9,335 bases of DNA from a bacterium. Its GTDB lineage: Bacteria; Armatimonadota; Fimbriimonadia; Fimbriimonadales; JBAXQP01. Positions 6,890 to 9,335 of the stretch are shown here, one piece after another (the first letter of the stretch is position 1; each line of letters begins with the position of its first letter). Under the pieces are notes generated by a model. The model saw nothing but the letters and a program-made list of their open reading frames with translations. It had not been told where the DNA came from and ran no database searches. Position numbers and translations under genes: made by a program. The DNA is taken from the NCBI GenBank assembly GCA_037131655.1, contig JBAXQP010000089.1:1-9335 (forward strand), written 5' to 3'.

Positions 6890-6965
6890 TGGTGCCGCAG
6901 GCCGGGATCGAACCGGCGACACCGGGATTTTCAGTCCCGTGCTCTACCATCTGAGCTACCGCGGC
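6890..6965 (-). tRNA. tRNA-Phe (GAA)
   Basis: The cloverleaf has acceptor stem GCCGCGG/CTGCGGC (one G-T pair) and anticodon stem CGGGA/TCCCG with loop CTGAAAA, giving anticodon GAA. The T-arm is GCCGG/CCGGC with loop TTCGATC, the discriminator is A, and CCA is encoded (6892-6890). It begins 6 nt after the CCA of tRNA-Asp and lies 47 nt before tRNA-Leu. Confidence 0.97.
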
Positions 6966-6971
6966 ACGTAG

Positions 6972-7048
<77 letters not shown>

Positions 7049-7132
7049 CTATCAACACAGGTGGACATCGGCCAGGAACAATCTCGATAAGAAATCGAAT
7101 TGAACACTATCGCCGGACCACTTCGCAGGGTT

Positions 7133-7160
7133 ATTATACCTAAATAACTCTATTTGTCAA
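7133..7160 (-). promoter_or_regulatory. Consensus sigma-70 promoter of the tRNA cluster
   Basis: On the minus strand a perfect TTGACA (7160-7155) is followed by a 16-nt AT-rich spacer and a perfect TATAAT (7138-7133). The start should lie near 7126. The region just after the -10 begins AACCCTGCG; a GC-rich discriminator is typical of stable-RNA promoters under stringent control (inference). It points at tRNA-Asp and is the strongest promoter in the window. Confidence 0.92.
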
Positions 7161-7238
7161 CACTATTTTTTATCAGCATGCTAACTTTTGAAGCTGAATT
7201 TTAACAGGAAGGCAAAACCTATCTTCCCCACTGTGGCA

Positions 7239-8093
7239 TTACCTTCCCCCAGGGTGAAGAATATCGAAAAGGTTGACTAGTGCTTGAGAGAGGCGTGGCC
7301 CAGTTCGCGTGTACATATTTGGGTCGATTTGTATCACTTTTTTGTTCTTAACCGCTGCAACAATTCGCCAAGTTTGGGATCTGTAATAGTACATCGGATT
7401 TGGATGGGTGACGAGAATATACTCGGGGTTACGGGCAATAACCGATTCAGTGGATGCTTGATAAAATCCACTGCTTCGATTTCCTACATTAATCGCTCCT
7501 GCTGCCTGGCATAACTGGTCCATAAAGGTGCCTTTTCCGCAAACCCACAACGGAGAGATGTCGACCGCAAAGACTACTCGCGGGCACGTTTGCGCAGCGG
7601 CAGCTCGCTGGCGAACCGAGGCGATGCTCTTTTTCATGTTAACAACAATAGCATGCGCTTTCTTTTCAGTACCGGTTATCTCCCCTAGCTTCAGGATGAA
7701 ACCCATAACCTCATCGAGCGTACGCGGGTCGCCAGCAAATACCGGCACGTGCAATCGTTCAAGCGCAGCATTTGCATTCTTATTAAGTAGCGAATGGCCA
7801 ACAACCAAATCGGGCTTTAATGACGCCACCTTTTCGACGCTGGTATTTAAATCGCCTACTTTATTTTTAACTAGTAAAGCCTGCGGAGGATAATCACAGC
7901 GACTTGTTACGCCGATTATCCGACTTCCCAACCCCAGCGCAAATAGAATTTCAGTGTTAGAAGGGGTGATTGAGACAATTCGTTTTGGATACTTTGGCAG
8001 TCGGATCACCTTGCCTCTACCATCGGTAACAGAGATTGCCCCGAAAGCTAAGGAACTGCACAACAAAGCTATTAAGAAGAACTTAAACCGCAT
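7239..8093 (-). CDS. Periplasmic ABC-transporter binding protein, BtuF/FecB-like
   Basis: This is a 284-residue substrate-binding protein of the helical-backbone (PF01497) type that binds cobalamin, haem or ferric siderophores. Residues 1-18 form a Sec signal peptide (MRFK, then a hydrophobic core). The only Cys there (C12) has a poor lipobox (ALLC), so the protein is probably soluble in a periplasm. Family features are RIVSITPSNTEILFALGLG (38-56), CDYPP (66-70, common in BtuF-like proteins), a KPDLVVG segment (93-99), WVCGKGTFMDQLC (183-195) and a C-terminal GPRLSQAL (265-272). Cobalamin is the best guess for ligand, but sequence does not settle it. Its ATG lies 22 nt inside the end of the upstream rluB-type gene, implying coupled translation; the SD is weak. 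No permease or ATPase gene lies in the window, and I see no clear terminator after it. Confidence 0.88.
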   Translation of the reverse strand: MRFKFFLIALLCSSLAFGAISVTDGRGKVIRLPKYPKRIVSITPSNTEILFALGLGSRIIGVTSRCDYPPQALLVKNKVGDLNTSVEKVASLKPDLVVGHSLLNKNANAALERLHVPVFAGDPRTLDEVMGFILKLGEITGTEKKAHAIVVNMKKSIASVRQRAAAAQTCPRVVFAVDISPLWVCGKGTFMDQLCQAAGAINVGNRSSGFYQASTESVIARNPEYILVTHPNPMYYYRSQTWRIVAAVKNKKVIQIDPNMYTRTGPRLSQALVNLFDILHPGGR

Positions 8094-8806
8094 AACTGAC
8101 GAAGCCTTTCCACCTCTTGAGGTGTGAGATAACGGAATTGACCCGGCATTAGTTTGCCTAAAGTCAATTCGGCAAAACCAACGCGCCGAAGTGATTTCAC
8201 TGCGTGACCAACTGCCATTAACATTCGTTTGACCTGCCGCTTTCGGCCTTCGTGAATTGTAAGCTCGACAATACTTTCGTTTTGGTTGATTTTACTGGCC
8301 AGGACTTTGACTTCTGCAGGAGAAGTTATGCCGTCTTCCAAATTAACACCATTGCGTAGCTGTCCAACTGTTTCTGGTTTGACTATTCCTTCCACAGCAG
8401 CGCGATAGATCTTGAAAACATTATAACGTGGATGGGTAAGGCGATGAGCCAGTTCGCCATCATTTGTCATAAGCAACAATCCGTCTGTGTCCACATCAAG
8501 TCTGCCTACAGGGTAAACCGACTCCTTGACATCTGGCAACAACTCCATAACGATATGCTTAGCATGAGGGTCACTTCGAGTGGTTGTAAAACCGACAGGT
8601 TTATAGAGCAGCAGATAGGTCTTCGATTGAGATTGAATGAGACGACCATCAACGGCAATTGCGTCCTGATCAGGGTCAGCTTTTGTGCCCAGTTCGGTCA
8701 CTGCTTGCCCATTGACGGAAACCCGCCCTCTTTGGATTATCCCCTCGCAAGATCGGCGAGAACCGTAGCCTGCTGCTGCGAGGATTTTTTGTAGTCGTTC
8801 AACCAT
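8072..8806 (-). CDS. rluB: 23S/16S rRNA pseudouridine synthase, RluB/RsuA family
   Basis: This enzyme converts a specific rRNA uridine to pseudouridine; RluB modifies helix 89 of 23S rRNA, RsuA modifies 16S rRNA. The protein has 244 residues. An N-terminal S4 RNA-binding domain (about 2-50: RLQKILAAAGYGSRR, RGRVSVNG) precedes the catalytic domain. Its motif GRLDVDTDGLLLMTNDG (101-117) holds the catalytic Asp104, and KIYRA (132-136) and EGRKRQVKRM (186-195) are further family motifs. Length and motifs fit RluB better than the much longer RluF, but the RluB/RsuA split is not certain. The ATG at 8806 has GGAG five nt upstream. It overlaps the carboxypeptidase gene by 8 nt and the binding-protein gene by 22 nt, so the three form one transcription unit. 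Confidence 0.93.
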   Translation of the reverse strand: MVERLQKILAAAGYGSRRSCEGIIQRGRVSVNGQAVTELGTKADPDQDAIAVDGRLIQSQSKTYLLLYKPVGFTTTRSDPHAKHIVMELLPDVKESVYPVGRLDVDTDGLLLMTNDGELAHRLTHPRYNVFKIYRAAVEGIVKPETVGQLRNGVNLEDGITSPAEVKVLASKINQNESIVELTIHEGRKRQVKRMLMAVGHAVKSLRRVGFAELTLGKLMPGQFRYLTPQEVERLRQLCGLSSS

Positions 8807-9335
8807 TACGTCTCCGTCTAATTACTGCTGCAGCGATGAGTGCGGCAAAAATTGCCGTCCAAGCAGCACGCCTTGAACTTGATCCATTTCCTATCGGCAC
8901 AGCTTTTTCGGCAACCAGAGGGATAATACCCACAGGACGACCGGCTTCTTTAACTTCGATAACACCGACTTGCTGACCCTCTAAAATCGGCGCTGTTAAT
9001 TTGTCGTATTTTGGTTGACCTTTTAGATTAGCTGTATTCACACTTACTGGAATAACAGCCATCCCTGCAGCCCCAACAACAACTGAAACCGAGGACGATT
9101 CGCCGTTATCCACACTTACATCTCCGACTTTTGCCCCCGGCTTTGTATAAGGCCAGGCACGAAAACTTTTAAAACCGTAGTCAAGAAGCATTTTGGTCTC
9201 TGCCTGCCAGTTAGGACTTTTCATAACGACACTAATAATTCGAAATCCATTACGACTTGCACAGCCAACAAAACAGTGGCCGGCCGGAACAGTATAACCG
9301 GTCTTGATGCCCTCAAGTCCAGGATATTTCCCAAG
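8799..9335 (-). CDS. D-alanyl-D-alanine carboxypeptidase (DacF/PBP5-like), C-terminal part
   Basis: The frame is open to the right edge, and 178 C-terminal residues are visible. The enzyme trims the terminal D-Ala from peptidoglycan stem peptides. The visible part opens with the third active-site motif KTG within GLEGIKTGYTVPAGHCFVG (KTG at 9305-9297), followed by the end of the transpeptidase-like fold. The SxxK and SxN motifs lie outside the window. Next comes a small beta-rich PBP5 C-terminal domain (around 9150-8900), and the chain ends in a hydrophobic helix (AAWTAIFAALIAAAVI) plus RRRR, which should anchor it to the outer face of the cytoplasmic membrane. The stop overlaps the start of the rluB-type gene by 8 nt. 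A dac gene just before rluB is also found in Bacillus-type genomes. Confidence 0.92.
   Translation of the reverse strand, partial: LGKYPGLEGIKTGYTVPAGHCFVGCASRNGFRIISVVMKSPNWQAETKMLLDYGFKSFRAWPYTKPGAKVGDVSVDNGESSSVSVVVGAAGMAVIPVSVNTANLKGQPKYDKLTAPILEGQQVGVIEVKEAGRPVGIIPLVAEKAVPIGNGSSSRRAAWTAIFAALIAAAVIRRRRNG

Noticed and set aside
7160..7238. Terminator for the dac-rluB-binding protein unit
   Set aside because: Only 5-bp imperfect stems without a T run on the minus strand were found, so no terminator is called; read-through into the tRNA promoter region remains possible.

Overview
This window carries bacterial housekeeping genes. Nearly everything is on the minus strand and concerns protein quality control. 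Two small genes at the left edge run on the plus strand. The phylum cannot be fixed from sequence alone. The only substrate-binding protein here has a plain Sec signal peptide and no convincing lipobox, which fits a diderm (two-membrane) envelope. A D,D-carboxypeptidase gene next to an rluB-type gene recalls Firmicutes and related Terrabacteria. This is inference only.

Layout, left to right. Positions 1-502 (+) hold the end of a small two-helix membrane protein gene, followed by a short protein with a four-cysteine zinc knuckle and an acidic tail. I recognise neither family. A perfect 16-bp hairpin with A and T runs on both sides (520-554) probably ends transcription from both directions. Positions 571-3000 (-) are lon. 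Positions 3200-6454 (-) are tig, clpP and clpX in their classical order. The lon-clpX gap holds a hairpin terminator for clpX, a good sigma-70-like promoter for lon that overlaps that terminator, and a second hairpin in the predicted lon leader.

Positions 6656-7048 (-) are four tRNA genes, transcribed in the order Asp(GTC), Phe(GAA), Leu(TAG), Gly(GCC). They lie behind a promoter with perfect -35 and -10 hexamers (7133-7160). I see no convincing terminator between tRNA-Gly and tig, so tRNA transcripts may run on into the protease operon.

Positions 7239-9335 (-) are a run of overlapping genes: the C-terminal part of a D-Ala-D-Ala carboxypeptidase (cut by the window edge), an RluB/RsuA-type pseudouridine synthase and a BtuF-like periplasmic binding protein.

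Function: trigger factor meets nascent chains at the ribosome, ClpX unfolds substrates and feeds them to ClpP, and Lon is an independent ATP-dependent protease. I found no new defence, mobile or biosynthetic system. The points worth a second look are a trigger factor whose PPIase domain has lost its signature motifs, the possible tRNA-to-protease read-through, mixed CCA encoding and an unusual C73 on tRNA-Gly, the arrangement of lon signals inside the clpX terminator, and the unrecognised membrane/zinc-knuckle pair.
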